Shown piece after piece: positions 51,267 to 59,971 of a stretch of 64,000 nucleotides of DNA; within the stretch, counting starts at the first letter, position 1; every line of letters begins with the position of its first letter. A program made the position numbers and the translations under genes. The notes beneath the pieces are model-generated. The model worked only from the letters and a program-made list of their open reading frames with translations. It was not told the DNA's origin and did no database searches. The stretch is from DASUPK01 sp963848955 (GTDB taxonomy: Bacteria; Actinomycetota; Thermoleophilia; Solirubrobacterales; 70-9), in contig CAWKFQ010000021.1 in assembly GCA_963848955.1 (NCBI GenBank), positions 1-64,000 on the forward strand, in the 5' to 3' direction.

Positions 51267-52547
51267 ACGCTCGATCTGAAGCAGATCCGTAGCGACCCGG
51301 AGGGGGTCCGCTTAGCGCTGAGCAGACGGGGCGCGGCGGAGGAACTTGACGAGCTGATCGAGGTGGATGAGCGGCGGCGCGAGCTCAACACGCGGATCGA
51401 CGCGATCAGAGCCGAGCAGAACAAGCTCTCCTCGGAGATCGAGGAGGCAGCCAGGGCGGGCAAGGTCAACGAGCCGGAGTTCGCCGAGCTGCGCGAGAAG
51501 TCGAGCGCGCTCAAGTCGGAGCTCAAGGAGCTCGAGCCGCAGCTCGACGACCTCGACCGACGGCGGAAGGAGCTGCTCGTCTCGCTTCCCAACCTGGCGG
51601 AGCCCGAGGCACCCGACGGCGACACCGAGGAGGACAACGTCACGCTGCGCGAGGTGGGGGAGCGTCCGGACTTCGACTTCGAACCGCTCGACCACCTCGA
51701 CCTCGGCCAACGACACGGTTGGATCGAGATGGAGGCGGCGGCGAACCTCTCCGGCTCGCGCTTCGCCTACCTGCTCGGCGATCTGGTCATGGTCGAGCTG
51801 GCCCTGATCCGCTTCGCCGTTGAGCTGATCCGCGCGGAGGGCTTCCAGCCGACCGTCCCGCCAGTACTCGTCCGCGAGCGCGCCCTCTACGGCACTGGCG
51901 TTTTCCCGGGCGACCGCGAGATGATCTACGAGGTGCCGAAGGACGAGCTCTTCCTGGTCGGCACCTCCGAGGTCTCACTGGCCTCCCTGCATGCGGACCA
52001 GATCATGGACGCGGACGAGCTGCCCAAGCGCTACGGCGGTATTTCGACGTGCTTCCGGAGAGAGGCCGGTGCCGCCGGCCGTGACACGCGGGGGATCTTC
52101 CGCGTCCATCAGTTCGACAAGGTCGAGATGTTCAGCTTCGTCGAACCGGACGCCTCCCGCGAGGAGCACGAAAGGATCCTCGCGATCCAAGAGCGCATCC
52201 TGAGCGATCTTGAAATTCCCTACCGGGTGGTGGACATCGCGGTCGGGGACCTCGGCGCTCCCGCCGCCCGCAAGTTCGATTGCGAGGCCTGGATTCCGAG
52301 CCAGGGGCGCTACCGCGAGTTGACAAGCTGCTCGAACACCACCGACTATCAGGCACGACGCCTGTCCAGTCGGTACCGTCCCGCGCAAGGAGAATCCCCG
52401 GAACCTGTGCACACTCTGAACGGAACCGCAGTCGCTGTGGGTCGAACCCTGATCGCGCTGCTGGAGAACGGACAGAGGGAGGACGGGACGGTGGATCTTC
52501 CGACCGCATTGCAGGAATTTGGTACTCCGGAAAGGATTCCCACCTAG
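51267..52547 (+). CDS. serS: Seryl-tRNA synthetase (non-standard ACG at expected start)
   Basis: Class II aminoacyl-tRNA synthetase, about 426 residues, charging tRNA-Ser; two tRNA-Ser genes are in the window. The N-terminal coiled-coil arm is LDLKQIRSDPEGVRLALSRR through ELKELEPQLDDLDRRRKELL. Motif 2 is STCFRREAGAAGRDTRGIFR and motif 3 is LNGTAVAVGRTLIALLENGQ; the Ser-site TSCSNTTDYQARR is present. The family normally starts MLDLK. Here the codon before LDLK is ACG (51267), with GGGGGA 7 nt upstream, and no in-frame ATG, GTG or TTG is nearby; the next upstream ATG (51153) lies inside the cytochrome gene. Either ACG is used or one base is wrong. Confidence 0.93.
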   Translation, partial: TLDLKQIRSDPEGVRLALSRRGAAEELDELIEVDERRRELNTRIDAIRAEQNKLSSEIEEAARAGKVNEPEFAELREKSSALKSELKELEPQLDDLDRRRKELLVSLPNLAEPEAPDGDTEEDNVTLREVGERPDFDFEPLDHLDLGQRHGWIEMEAAANLSGSRFAYLLGDLVMVELALIRFAVELIRAEGFQPTVPPVLVRERALYGTGVFPGDREMIYEVPKDELFLVGTSEVSLASLHADQIMDADELPKRYGGISTCFRREAGAAGRDTRGIFRVHQFDKVEMFSFVEPDASREEHERILAIQERILSDLEIPYRVVDIAVGDLGAPAARKFDCEAWIPSQGRYRELTSCSNTTDYQARRLSSRYRPAQGESPEPVHTLNGTAVAVGRTLIALLENGQREDGTVDLPTALQEFGTPERIPT

Positions 52548-53192
52548 ATGACGCCCGCCTCCTCCCCCAAACGAGTGGTCCTCTGCGACGACCACGAGAT
52601 CGTGCGCGAAGCGATCAAGGCGCGGATGGCCGACGTCGAAGGAGTCGAGATCGTCGGCGAGGCCGAGACCGGCGAGCAGGTCGTCGACGTCGTCAAGGAC
52701 CTCGAGCCCGACGTCTGCATCGTCGACGTCGAGCTGCCGGGCAAGGACGGCATCGACGCCACCAAGGACATCCTCAAGGCCCGCCCCGAGACCAGGGTGA
52801 TCATCTTCACCGCCCACGCCCAGCCCGACCTGCTGACGCTGGCGCTCCGGGCAGGCGCCTCCGGCTACGTGCTGAAGTCGGCCCCGAGCGAGGACATCGC
52901 TCGCGCGATCGAGGTGGTCGCAGGCGGCGGCACCTTCGTCGGCACCGAGCTCGGACAGGGCGCGGGAGAGGTCGAGAAGCTGCTCGAGCTGACCCCCCGC
53001 GAGCGTGAGATCCTCGAGCTGCTCGCGGAGGGCCTGCGCGTCAAGCAGATCGCCGACCGTCTCTCGCTCAGCCCCGCCACGGTCCACACCCACGTCCGGA
53101 ATGCGATCGCCCGGATGGAGGTCGACACGCGGACCGAGGCGGTTGCCCTAGCCGTGCGCTTCAGTTATCTGGGCGCCGGCGGCAAGGTCTGA
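52548..53192 (+). CDS. NarL/FixJ-family response regulator
   Basis: A 214-residue two-component regulator. The receiver domain has the acidic pair (VVLCDDHEIVREA), the phospho-acceptor Asp (CIVDVELPGKDG), the Thr (IIFTAHAQ) and the Lys (GYVLKSAP). The LuxR-type DNA-binding domain is LTPREREILELLAEGLRVKQ then IADRLSLSPATVHTHVRNAI. It starts directly after the serS stop without a gap, so it may share the transcript. No sensor kinase is adjacent. Confidence 0.93.
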   Translation: MTPASSPKRVVLCDDHEIVREAIKARMADVEGVEIVGEAETGEQVVDVVKDLEPDVCIVDVELPGKDGIDATKDILKARPETRVIIFTAHAQPDLLTLALRAGASGYVLKSAPSEDIARAIEVVAGGGTFVGTELGQGAGEVEKLLELTPREREILELLAEGLRVKQIADRLSLSPATVHTHVRNAIARMEVDTRTEAVALAVRFSYLGAGGKV

Positions 53193-53205
53193 GCTCGTTG
53201 ATGCG

Positions 53206-53230
53206 AGGGGGCGCCGAAAGGCGCCACCCG
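53206..53230. terminator. Bidirectional hairpin terminator
   Basis: GGCGCC-GAAA-GGCGCC (53210-53225) forms a perfect 6-bp stem with a stable GAAA tetraloop. It is flanked by GGGG and ACCCG, then TTTAGTT. It lies between the convergent response regulator and msrB genes. Confidence 0.65.
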
Positions 53231-53231
53231 T

Positions 53232-53639
53232 TTAGTTCTGGTCGTCCTCGGGCTTGAACTCGAGGGCGCACCCGTTGATGCAGTAGCGCTGGCCGGTCGT
53301 GTCAGCCGGGCCGTCGTTGAAGACGTGCCCCAGGTGGGCGTCACAGCGTGAGCAGAGGACCTCAGTCCGCCGCATCAGGAAGCTGTTGTCCGCCTCGGTC
53401 TCGACGGACTCATCGCCCATCGGCCTGTCGAAGCTCGGCCAGCCAGTGCCGGAATCGAACTTGTTGTCGGAGCTGAACACCGGCTGCCCGCAGGCCACGC
53501 AAACGAACTCTCCCGGCTCCTTGACGTCGTTGAGCTCGCTGGTGAACGGCGCCTCGGTGCCCTTGTTGCGCACGACCTCGTACTGCTCGGGGGTGAGCTC
53601 CTGGCGCCACTCCTGCTCGCTCTTCTTGACCTTCTCCAA
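53232..53639 (-). CDS. msrB: Peptide methionine-R-sulfoxide reductase
   Basis: A 135-residue MsrB that repairs oxidised methionine in proteins. It has two zinc CxxC pairs (VCVACGQPVF; VLCSRCDAHLGHVFNDGP), the substrate loop FDSGTGWPSFDRP and the catalytic Cys in RYCINGCALEF. Family members more often read RYCINSASL; here an extra Cys follows two residues after Asn (INGC), a candidate resolving or spare thiol. Intact, normal length. Confidence 0.95.
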   Translation of the reverse strand: MEKVKKSEQEWRQELTPEQYEVVRNKGTEAPFTSELNDVKEPGEFVCVACGQPVFSSDNKFDSGTGWPSFDRPMGDESVETEADNSFLMRRTEVLCSRCDAHLGHVFNDGPADTTGQRYCINGCALEFKPEDDQN

Positions 53640-53730
53640 AGTCTTTACCTCGCTTCCTTGGGGGTACTGACCAGGTTAACCCGGTCGATTACACAGTCCA
53701 CCGGGCGGCCGCTTCGTTACGGAAATTAGG

Positions 53731-54543
53731 ATGCCGCCGGTGCCCGAATCGTTCTACGAGCCCGATGGGGATCACTACGTCGCCACCCAGCTCACCCGTG
53801 GCCCCTGGGATCCCGGCGCACAGCACGCCGGGCCGCCCGCCGCCCTGATCGGCCGGGAGATCGAGCGTCTCGGCGGAGGCAGGATGGGCGGCGGCGACGG
53901 CCCTCCCGCACAGGTGGCACGGGTCACCTACGAGATCCTCCGGTCGGTCCCGATCGCGCGCCTGCGCGTCGAGGCCGAGGTCGTCCGCCCCGGTCGCCGC
54001 GTCGAGCTGGTCGAGGCCACGCTGGCCGACGAGGACGGTGAGCCCTTGGTCCGCGCTCGGGGCTGGCGCCTGCGCACCGATCGGGTCAACTTCGAGCCGC
54101 CGGCACGGAGCGAGGATCCGCCGCCGGGACCCGACCAAGCGAGGCCGGAGAGGTTCCCGGACGTCGGGTTCGAGACCGGCTACCACTCAGTGGTGGAACA
54201 CCGGTTCGCGCGGGGCTCCTTCGCCGAGCTCGGGCCGGCGACCGTCTGGCTGCGCATGGGCGTCCCACTTCTCCCCGGCGAGGACCCGAGCCCGCTGCAG
54301 CGGGTGCTGGTCGCGGCCGATTCAGGCAACGGGGTAAGCGTCACCTTGGACTGGCGGCGCTACCTGTTCATCAACGTGGACCTCACCGTGCACCTCCACC
54401 GGATGCCCGCCGGCGAGTGGGTCTGCCTCGACGCCGAGACCTTCCCGGAGGCCAGCGGCATCGGGATGGCGGACACCCAGCTGCTGGATGAGCGCGGCCA
54501 GATCGGCAGGGCGGTCCAGACCCTGCTGGTGGCGGAGCGCTAG
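53731..54543 (+). CDS. Acyl-CoA thioesterase-like double-hotdog protein
   Basis: A 270-residue protein of the TesB-like/4HBT_3 group. The N-terminal hotdog is YVATQLTRGPWDPGAQHAGP, then PAALIGREIERL and RVTYEILRSVPIARLRVEAE. The C-terminal hotdog is VWLRMGVPLLPGEDPSPLQR, LVAADSGNGVSVTLDWRRYL and DLTVHLHRMPAGEWVCLDAE, ending GIGMADTQLLDERGQIGRAV. The Asp of VAADSGNG and the HLHR strand are typical. It probably hydrolyses acyl-CoA; chain preference unknown. Confidence 0.87.
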   Translation: MPPVPESFYEPDGDHYVATQLTRGPWDPGAQHAGPPAALIGREIERLGGGRMGGGDGPPAQVARVTYEILRSVPIARLRVEAEVVRPGRRVELVEATLADEDGEPLVRARGWRLRTDRVNFEPPARSEDPPPGPDQARPERFPDVGFETGYHSVVEHRFARGSFAELGPATVWLRMGVPLLPGEDPSPLQRVLVAADSGNGVSVTLDWRRYLFINVDLTVHLHRMPAGEWVCLDAETFPEASGIGMADTQLLDERGQIGRAVQTLLVAER

Positions 54544-54612
54544 CGGCGCACCGCGATTTACACCGTGCGAAACTCCCCGCGGGAGGGATCCCGGGAGCGG
54601 ATGCGGAGAGTC

Positions 54613-55783
54613 ATGGACAAGCGCAGGCAGGGTCGTCGCGGCTTGATCGCCGCCGGCCTGGTGGCGCTTGCCTGCGCGCTCGGCCTGTCGGGGATCGCGA
54701 CGGCCGGACCGGACCAGCTCAAGGGCGGGTCCGTGGTGATCCAGCTGCAGAACGCGCGCGGCCTGAAGCTGAAGCCGAAGAGCCTCAACCTGCCGATCGC
54801 CAGCGGGTCGGTCGACCCCATCTCCGGCGCCGGGACGGTGCAGGTCAACGGCGCCTTCCGGGCGAAGCGCGGCAAGGGCAAGGCCAAGGTGAAGATCACC
54901 CGCCTGAGCCTTGGGGCCAACGGCGGGCCGGGCAGTGTCGCGGCGAAGGTCGGCAAGAGCAATGTCGGCTCGTTCGCCACGCTCTCCGGCGGAACGGTCG
55001 CTAGAAACGGCTTCGGCGCGACCATCTCCAACATCACCGCCAAGATCGCCGGCAAGGGCGCGCAGGCGCTCAATCGTGCGTTCTCGCCGACCGAGGGCAA
55101 GGGAGCCAAGAAGTCCGCCGGCGGCCGGGTGAAGGCGGGGCAGCCGCTCGGGACGATCGTCTCGATCACCACCGATCCCCTCGCGGTCGAGGTCGTGCCC
55201 GGAACCGGCACGCTCACGCTCGCACACCGACCTTGGCGGGGCCTTCGCCAGCAAGCTTCCGCAGCACTGCATCGGCCGCTCAGCGGCGGGGTCGCTCGCG
55301 ATTCCCCCGGCGAGACGCAGTCCGTCCGGCCGACTTCACATTCCCTGTGTCCGGTGGCTCGGCCGCGCCGGACTTCAGCGCGGGCGAGGTGCTGACCGCC
55401 GGCGGTCAGACGCTGACCAAGGACAGACTGCGACTCCTCACGCCGGATCCTGCACCTCCGCTGCGCCTCCGGTCGGGACGAGCCTGGTGAGCACCGAGAT
55501 CGGCGTGAACTTCGCCAACAACCTCCTCAACTCAACGGCGGCGCTGCCTACGGGCGTGAGCCTCAGGGCCCCGCTCGCGGGCATCGATTTCTCGACAGGG
55601 TCTCGGTCGTACGACCCGAGCACCAACACTCTGTCCGTCACCAACGCGACCGTCGGGCTCAGCCTGCCCGCCGCCCTGACGCTCAACGAGTTCTTCCCGA
55701 CTCGGTCGGGGAACCCCGGCGACGATTTCGTCGAGGGCGACGGGATCGGGACGATCGACCTCACGGGCGTCAAGCTGCGCTAG
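54613..55783 (+). CDS. Secreted protein of unknown function (frameshifted)
   Basis: About 390 residues. I choose ATG 54613 because GGAGAG lies 3 nt upstream; a GTG at 54565 is possible. The signal peptide MDKRRQGRRGLIAAGLVALA with CALGLSGIATAG is followed by a beta-rich domain (GGSVVIQLQNARGLKLKPKS; GAFRAKRGKGKAKVKITRLS; GGTVARNGFGATISNITAKI). At least three indels between about 55225 and 55480 follow (ADFTFPVSGGSAAPDFSAGE lies in another frame). The end (TEIGVNFANNLLNSTAALPT; TIDLTGVKLR) is open. It resembles HtaA-like exported proteins in layout only. Its stop codon touches the 3' end of the tRNA gene. Confidence 0.6.
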
Positions 55784-55874
55784 CGGAGGGGGAGGGATTC
55801 GAACCCCCGGACCGGGAGGACCCGGTCAACAGCTTTCAAGGCTGCCGCAATCAACCAGACTCTGCCACCCCTCC
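55784..55874 (-). tRNA. tRNA-Ser (anticodon UGA)
   Basis: A 91-nt minus-strand tRNA. The acceptor stem GGAGGGG pairs fully with CCCCTCC and the discriminator is G. The anticodon loop is CTTGAAAG with TGA at 55838-55836. A long variable arm (GACCGGG-TCCT-CCCGGTC type) marks class II serine tRNA. The T-loop is TTCGAAT. CCA is not encoded. Confidence 0.95.
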
Positions 55875-55904
55875 GGGTGAGGCAAGGCTATCTACGCTGC
55901 AGCC

Positions 55905-57275
55905 ATGGCTGAATGGCGCAATTGGACGGGGGACCAGCGTTGCGTGCCGGCGCGCATCGAGCGGCCCCGGGATCGGGGCGACCTGATCGAGGCGGTGAAG
56001 CGGGCCACCGACCAGGGCCTGACCGTCCGCGCCGTCGGTTCGGGCCATTCCTTCACCGATGCGGCGTGCACGGGCGGGGTTCTGTTCGAGATGGACGGCC
56101 TCGACCGCGTGCTGGACGTCCAGCGCGACTCGGGCCTGGTCAAGGTGGAGGCGGGCATCGGCCTGCGAGCGCTGAGCGAGCTGATCTGGGGCCATGGCTT
56201 GGCACTCGAGAACCTCGGCGACATCGACCGGCAGACGATCTCCGGCGCGGTCGCCACCGGCACGCATGGCACCGGGTCCCGCTTTCGCAACCTTTCCTCG
56301 GTGATCGAGGCGATGGAGCTGGTTCTGCCCGACGGGACCCTGCTCGACGTCTCCCCGGCCTCCGAGCCGGAGCTGCTGCCGGCCGCGCGGATCGGCCTCG
56401 GTGCGCTCGGGGTGATCGCAAGCCTGACGCTACGGACCGTGCCGGCGTTCACCATCCGCCGCACCGACTCGCCGCTGCCGCTGAGCGAGACGCTCGAGCG
56501 GCTCCAGGACCTCGCCGACGGCTCGGACCATTTCGAGTTCTACGTCTTCCCGCACACCGAGGTGGCCTTGCTGCGCAAGAGCGAGCGCACCGACGAGCCG
56601 CCGAACCCGCGCAACGCGGCTCTCGAGTTCGGCCAGGAGGTGATCCTCGAGAACTGGGTTCTGGGGGCGATCGCCCGCGCCGGGCGCCTGCTGCCGTCCA
56701 GGATCCCGAGGCTCTCGCGCTTCGTCTCCTCGCGGCTCGCCAAGAGCGTCAAGACGGATCGCAGCTACCGCGTCTTCGCGAGCAGGCGGATGGTCCGCTT
56801 CACCGAGATGGAGTACGCGATCCCGCGCCGCCACGCAGCCGAGGCAATCCCGAGCGTGCTCGAGGCGGCCGAGCGGGCGGACCCGCCGGTCGGCTTTCCC
56901 ATCGAGGTGCGGTTCGTCGCCGGCGACGACTCGATGCTCAGCCCGGCCCACGATCGGGACACCTGCTACATCGCCGTCCACCAGTACCAGGGGATGGCCT
57001 GGGAGAGCTACTTCCGCTCGGTCGAGGCGATCATGGACTCCTACGGCGGCCGCCCGCATTGGGGCAAGCGCCACTTCCAGACCGCCACGACGCTGGCCGA
57101 GCGCTATCCGCGCTGGGAGGACTTCCTCGCCGCCCGCGCCCGGCTCGACCCCGAGGGCACCTTCCGGAACCAGTACCTCGACCGGGTGCTCGGCTCCTAC
57201 GAGATCAGCTCTCCAAGCCGCGCGGACCTGAACACCTCGGCGAGCGCTTCCGGGGGCTGCGGGCGGGCGAAGTAG
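55905..57275 (+). CDS. FAD-linked sugar-lactone oxidase (D-arabinono-1,4-lactone oxidase family)
   Basis: A 456-residue VAO-type flavoenzyme. The FAD domain contains VRAVGSGHSFTDAACT, with the His usually linked to FAD, and DRQTISGAVATGTHGTGSRF. The C-terminal ALO-type domain ends with HWGKRHFQTATTLAERYPRW and DPEGTFRNQYLDRVLG. Members oxidise sugar lactones or alditols with oxygen. The normal family end is near RVLG; the last 25 codons (SYEISSPSRADLNTSAS...) run antisense into the GGDEF-EAL gene. TACGCT ends 6 nt before ATG. The PLP enzyme at 59972 is a frequent genomic neighbour of this family. Confidence 0.88.
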   Translation: MAEWRNWTGDQRCVPARIERPRDRGDLIEAVKRATDQGLTVRAVGSGHSFTDAACTGGVLFEMDGLDRVLDVQRDSGLVKVEAGIGLRALSELIWGHGLALENLGDIDRQTISGAVATGTHGTGSRFRNLSSVIEAMELVLPDGTLLDVSPASEPELLPAARIGLGALGVIASLTLRTVPAFTIRRTDSPLPLSETLERLQDLADGSDHFEFYVFPHTEVALLRKSERTDEPPNPRNAALEFGQEVILENWVLGAIARAGRLLPSRIPRLSRFVSSRLAKSVKTDRSYRVFASRRMVRFTEMEYAIPRRHAAEAIPSVLEAAERADPPVGFPIEVRFVAGDDSMLSPAHDRDTCYIAVHQYQGMAWESYFRSVEAIMDSYGGRPHWGKRHFQTATTLAERYPRWEDFLAARARLDPEGTFRNQYLDRVLGSYEISSPSRADLNTSASASGGCGRAK

Positions 57276-59848
57276 TAGCCCTGTCCCCGGTCGCAGTGGA
57301 GGGCCTGGAGCTCGCGCAACTGCTCATCGCGCTCGACCCCCTCCGCGGTCGCGGTCAACTTGAGCCCGTGGGCGAGCCCGATGATCGCGGCCACCCCGGC
57401 CGAGTCCTCGGGGGAGCGGCCCAGGCCGGCGATGAAGGAGGCGTCGATCTTGATCGCGTTGATGCGTGGCAGCCGCTTCAGGCTGCCGAAGGAGGAGATC
57501 GCGACTCCGAAGTCGTCGATCAACAGGCGGATGCCGAGCTCGCGGAGGTCGGGGAGCGCGCTGAGGGCGGCCGCGCGCCGATCCATCATCGCCCGCTCGT
57601 TGATCTCCAGGCAGATGCAGGAGGCGGGCAGCCGGACGTCGGCGATCGCCTGGGCGACCTTTCGGCTCAGATCGGGGTCCGCGAGGCGGCGCTCGCTGAT
57701 GTTCACCGAGACCGTGAAGCGCTCGCCCTTGGGCATCTCGGCCCTCCAGATCGCCGCCTGGTGGCAGGCCTGGCGCAGGACGAGGTCGTCGAGGTCGGCG
57801 ATCAGGTCGCTCGTCTCCGCTACGAAGAGGAACTGGGCGGGCTCGAGCAGCCCGCGCTCGGGGTGCCGCCAGCGCACCAGCGCCTCGGCACCGGTGATCG
57901 CTCCGGTGATCAGGTCGACCTCCGGCTGGTAGTGGACGACGATCTCGTCACCGGCGAGCGCCTCGCGGAGCTCGCGCTCAAGGCTTGCCCGGTCGGTGTC
58001 GCCCTGGCGCATCCAGCTCTCGAAGAGGGCGTAACGGGACTTGCCGGCGGCCTTCGCGCGGTACATAGCCAGGTCCGCCTCTCCGAGCATCTCGTCCGGT
58101 TCCTCCACGCTGACGCCCGGTCCATAGAGCGAGATCCCGATGCTCGCCGCCTGAACGATCTCCCGGTCCTGGATCACGACCGGCCGCGTCAGCGCCTGGA
58201 TGACGCGATCGGCGATCGTCTTCGCGTCAGCCTCCCCGACGCCCTCGCAGAGCAGCGCGAACTCGTCGCCGCCGAGACGGGCGAGCGTGTCGCCGGCTCG
58301 CAGCAGCAGCTCCAGGCGCCGGGCGACCTCGATCAGCACCTGGTCGCCGGCGGCGTGCCCGAGTGTGTCGTTCACGAGCTTGAAGCCGTCGAGGTCGAGG
58401 TAGATGATCGCGAAGCCCAGGGAGGTGCGGCGGGCTGTCGCCATCCTGACCCGGTCAGCGAACAGGGTCCGGTTCGGCAGGCCGGTGAGCGAGTCGTGGA
58501 GCGCCTGCCTGGTGAGCCGCTCCTCGGACTCCTTGCGCTCGGAGATGTCCTCCATCTGCGCGATCAGATAGCTGAGGACCCCCCGGCTGTCGTAGACGGG
58601 CGAGATAGTCAGGGAGATCCAGACCGGATGCCCCCTGGCGTGCTGGCAGCGCGTCTCGCCGCGGTGGCCGTAGCTCTCGCCGTCGGCGACCTTGCGGAGC
58701 GCCTCGACCTCGCGCTCGCGGTCATCCGAGTAGATGATCTCGCCGAACCGCTGGCCGAGCAGGCTGTTCTCGGTGCGGCCGCAGATCTCGGAGACGGCTC
58801 GGTTGACGCGCTGGAAGCTGCCATCGAGCGCCACGAGCGCCATGCCGACGCGGCTGTCGTCGAAGGCCTTGCGGAAGCGCTCCTCGGCCTCGCGCAACGC
58901 GGTCTCCGTCGCCTGGCGCTCACTGATGTCGCGCACGAAGGCGTGGAAGCGCCACTCGTCCCTCTCCTGAAGGGCGGAGATGGAGAGCTCGATGGGCACC
59001 TCGGTGCCGTCGCGGCGCAGGCCCTCGACCTCGAGGCGCCTCGCCATCATCGGCACTTCATCGCTCGCGAGGAAGCGCGCCAGCCCTCTCAGGTGGGCAT
59101 CTCGATGGCGGCGGGGGATGATCGTCTGATGGACGGGGCGCCCGACGATCTCATCCCGGCCCCAGCCGAAGAGCCGCTCCGCCTGCGGGTTCCACTCGCG
59201 GATCAGGCCGTCCTCGTCAATCGAGATGAAGGCCTCCTGGGAGGTCTGGAGGATGGACCTCGACTCCCGAGTGGTCTGGCGCAGGGCGAGGATCACGAGG
59301 TGGACGGCGAGGCCGACGGTGGAGGCGAGCCCCACCGCGACCGCCGCCCGCAGGAACTGCTGGCCGGTGTCGGTGAGAGGTTCTCCGATCACGACGGGCA
59401 CGGTCAGCGTCAGCGCCATGGCGACGATGGACACACCCAGCTCGCGGCCGGTTCCGAAGACGGCAAACCAGACGACCGGCAGCGCAACCAGCGGGTCGAA
59501 GATGCTCGAAGAGCCCTCGCTTGCGTCCCGCAGGAGCCCGACAACGACGAAGTAGGCGAGCAGCGGCACCGCCTGCGTCCAGGCCGGAAGCCGGGCCCAG
59601 GGAAGCTCGAGGACGAGGACGATCAGGATCGGGGTCAGCGCGGCCGCGACCAGTACCCGCGGGTCCGTGACCGAGGTGGCTGCGAACGGCAGCAGAACGA
59701 AGGGCAGGATCGCCCCGAGCACGAACGGCGTTGTGCGCCTGTTGACGTCCACCCCCTCGAAGAACCGCCCCGGTTCGATGTCAGGGGCGAGCGAACGAGA
59801 CCACCCCCGACCGGGGTTCTCGCGGGCAGCGGCACGGGCCCTGCGCAT
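57197..59848 (-). CDS. Membrane PAS-PAS-GGDEF-EAL cyclic-di-GMP protein
   Basis: An 883-residue signalling protein. Residues 40-190 hold about five membrane helices (VLGAILPFVLLPFAATSV; AVAVGLASTVGLAVHLVILA). Two PAS domains follow (QEAFISIDEDGLIREWNPQA; SRVGMALVALDGSFQRVNRA) with PAC ends. The GGDEF domain has HDSLTGLPNR, the inhibitory-site RAGD and an intact RLGGDEF. The EAL domain has GAEALVRWRHPERG, SVNIS, CLEINE, LLIDDFG, IKID, TAEGVE and a late Gln in GQGYYFARP, so the metal residues are kept. It may both make and degrade cyclic-di-GMP. AGAGGAG lies 4 nt before ATG. Its 3' end overlaps the lactone oxidase gene by 79 bp. Confidence 0.95.
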   Translation of the reverse strand: MRRARAAARENPGRGWSRSLAPDIEPGRFFEGVDVNRRTTPFVLGAILPFVLLPFAATSVTDPRVLVAAALTPILIVLVLELPWARLPAWTQAVPLLAYFVVVGLLRDASEGSSSIFDPLVALPVVWFAVFGTGRELGVSIVAMALTLTVPVVIGEPLTDTGQQFLRAAVAVGLASTVGLAVHLVILALRQTTRESRSILQTSQEAFISIDEDGLIREWNPQAERLFGWGRDEIVGRPVHQTIIPRRHRDAHLRGLARFLASDEVPMMARRLEVEGLRRDGTEVPIELSISALQERDEWRFHAFVRDISERQATETALREAEERFRKAFDDSRVGMALVALDGSFQRVNRAVSEICGRTENSLLGQRFGEIIYSDDREREVEALRKVADGESYGHRGETRCQHARGHPVWISLTISPVYDSRGVLSYLIAQMEDISERKESEERLTRQALHDSLTGLPNRTLFADRVRMATARRTSLGFAIIYLDLDGFKLVNDTLGHAAGDQVLIEVARRLELLLRAGDTLARLGGDEFALLCEGVGEADAKTIADRVIQALTRPVVIQDREIVQAASIGISLYGPGVSVEEPDEMLGEADLAMYRAKAAGKSRYALFESWMRQGDTDRASLERELREALAGDEIVVHYQPEVDLITGAITGAEALVRWRHPERGLLEPAQFLFVAETSDLIADLDDLVLRQACHQAAIWRAEMPKGERFTVSVNISERRLADPDLSRKVAQAIADVRLPASCICLEINERAMMDRRAAALSALPDLRELGIRLLIDDFGVAISSFGSLKRLPRINAIKIDASFIAGLGRSPEDSAGVAAIIGLAHGLKLTATAEGVERDEQLRELQALHCDRGQGYYFARPQPPEALAEVFRSARLGELIS

Positions 59849-59894
59849 CGGCTCCTCTTTCCCCCCCTGTATTACCCCCCAAATTGCGGCCCGG

Positions 59895-59908
59895 CCCGCC
59901 CTGGCGGG
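59895..59908 (-). terminator. Short hairpin after the PLP enzyme gene
   Basis: CCCGCC-CT-GGCGGG is a perfect 6-bp stem with a very short loop. It lies 64 bp after the stop of the PLP gene and just before the GGDEF-EAL start region. There is no U-tract; the call is tentative. Confidence 0.35.
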
Positions 59909-59971
59909 AGGCTGAAGGTAGGGGTCACCCGAGGCCCTAGGTAAGACCGTTATTCGGTATTGGACGTATTG

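Noticed and set aside
55913..59944. A very long plus-strand open frame (about 1340 codons) opposite the PAS-GGDEF-EAL gene
   Set aside because: It is a shadow of two genes in high-GC DNA; the product has no recognisable domain and the minus strand encodes clear GGDEF and EAL motifs.
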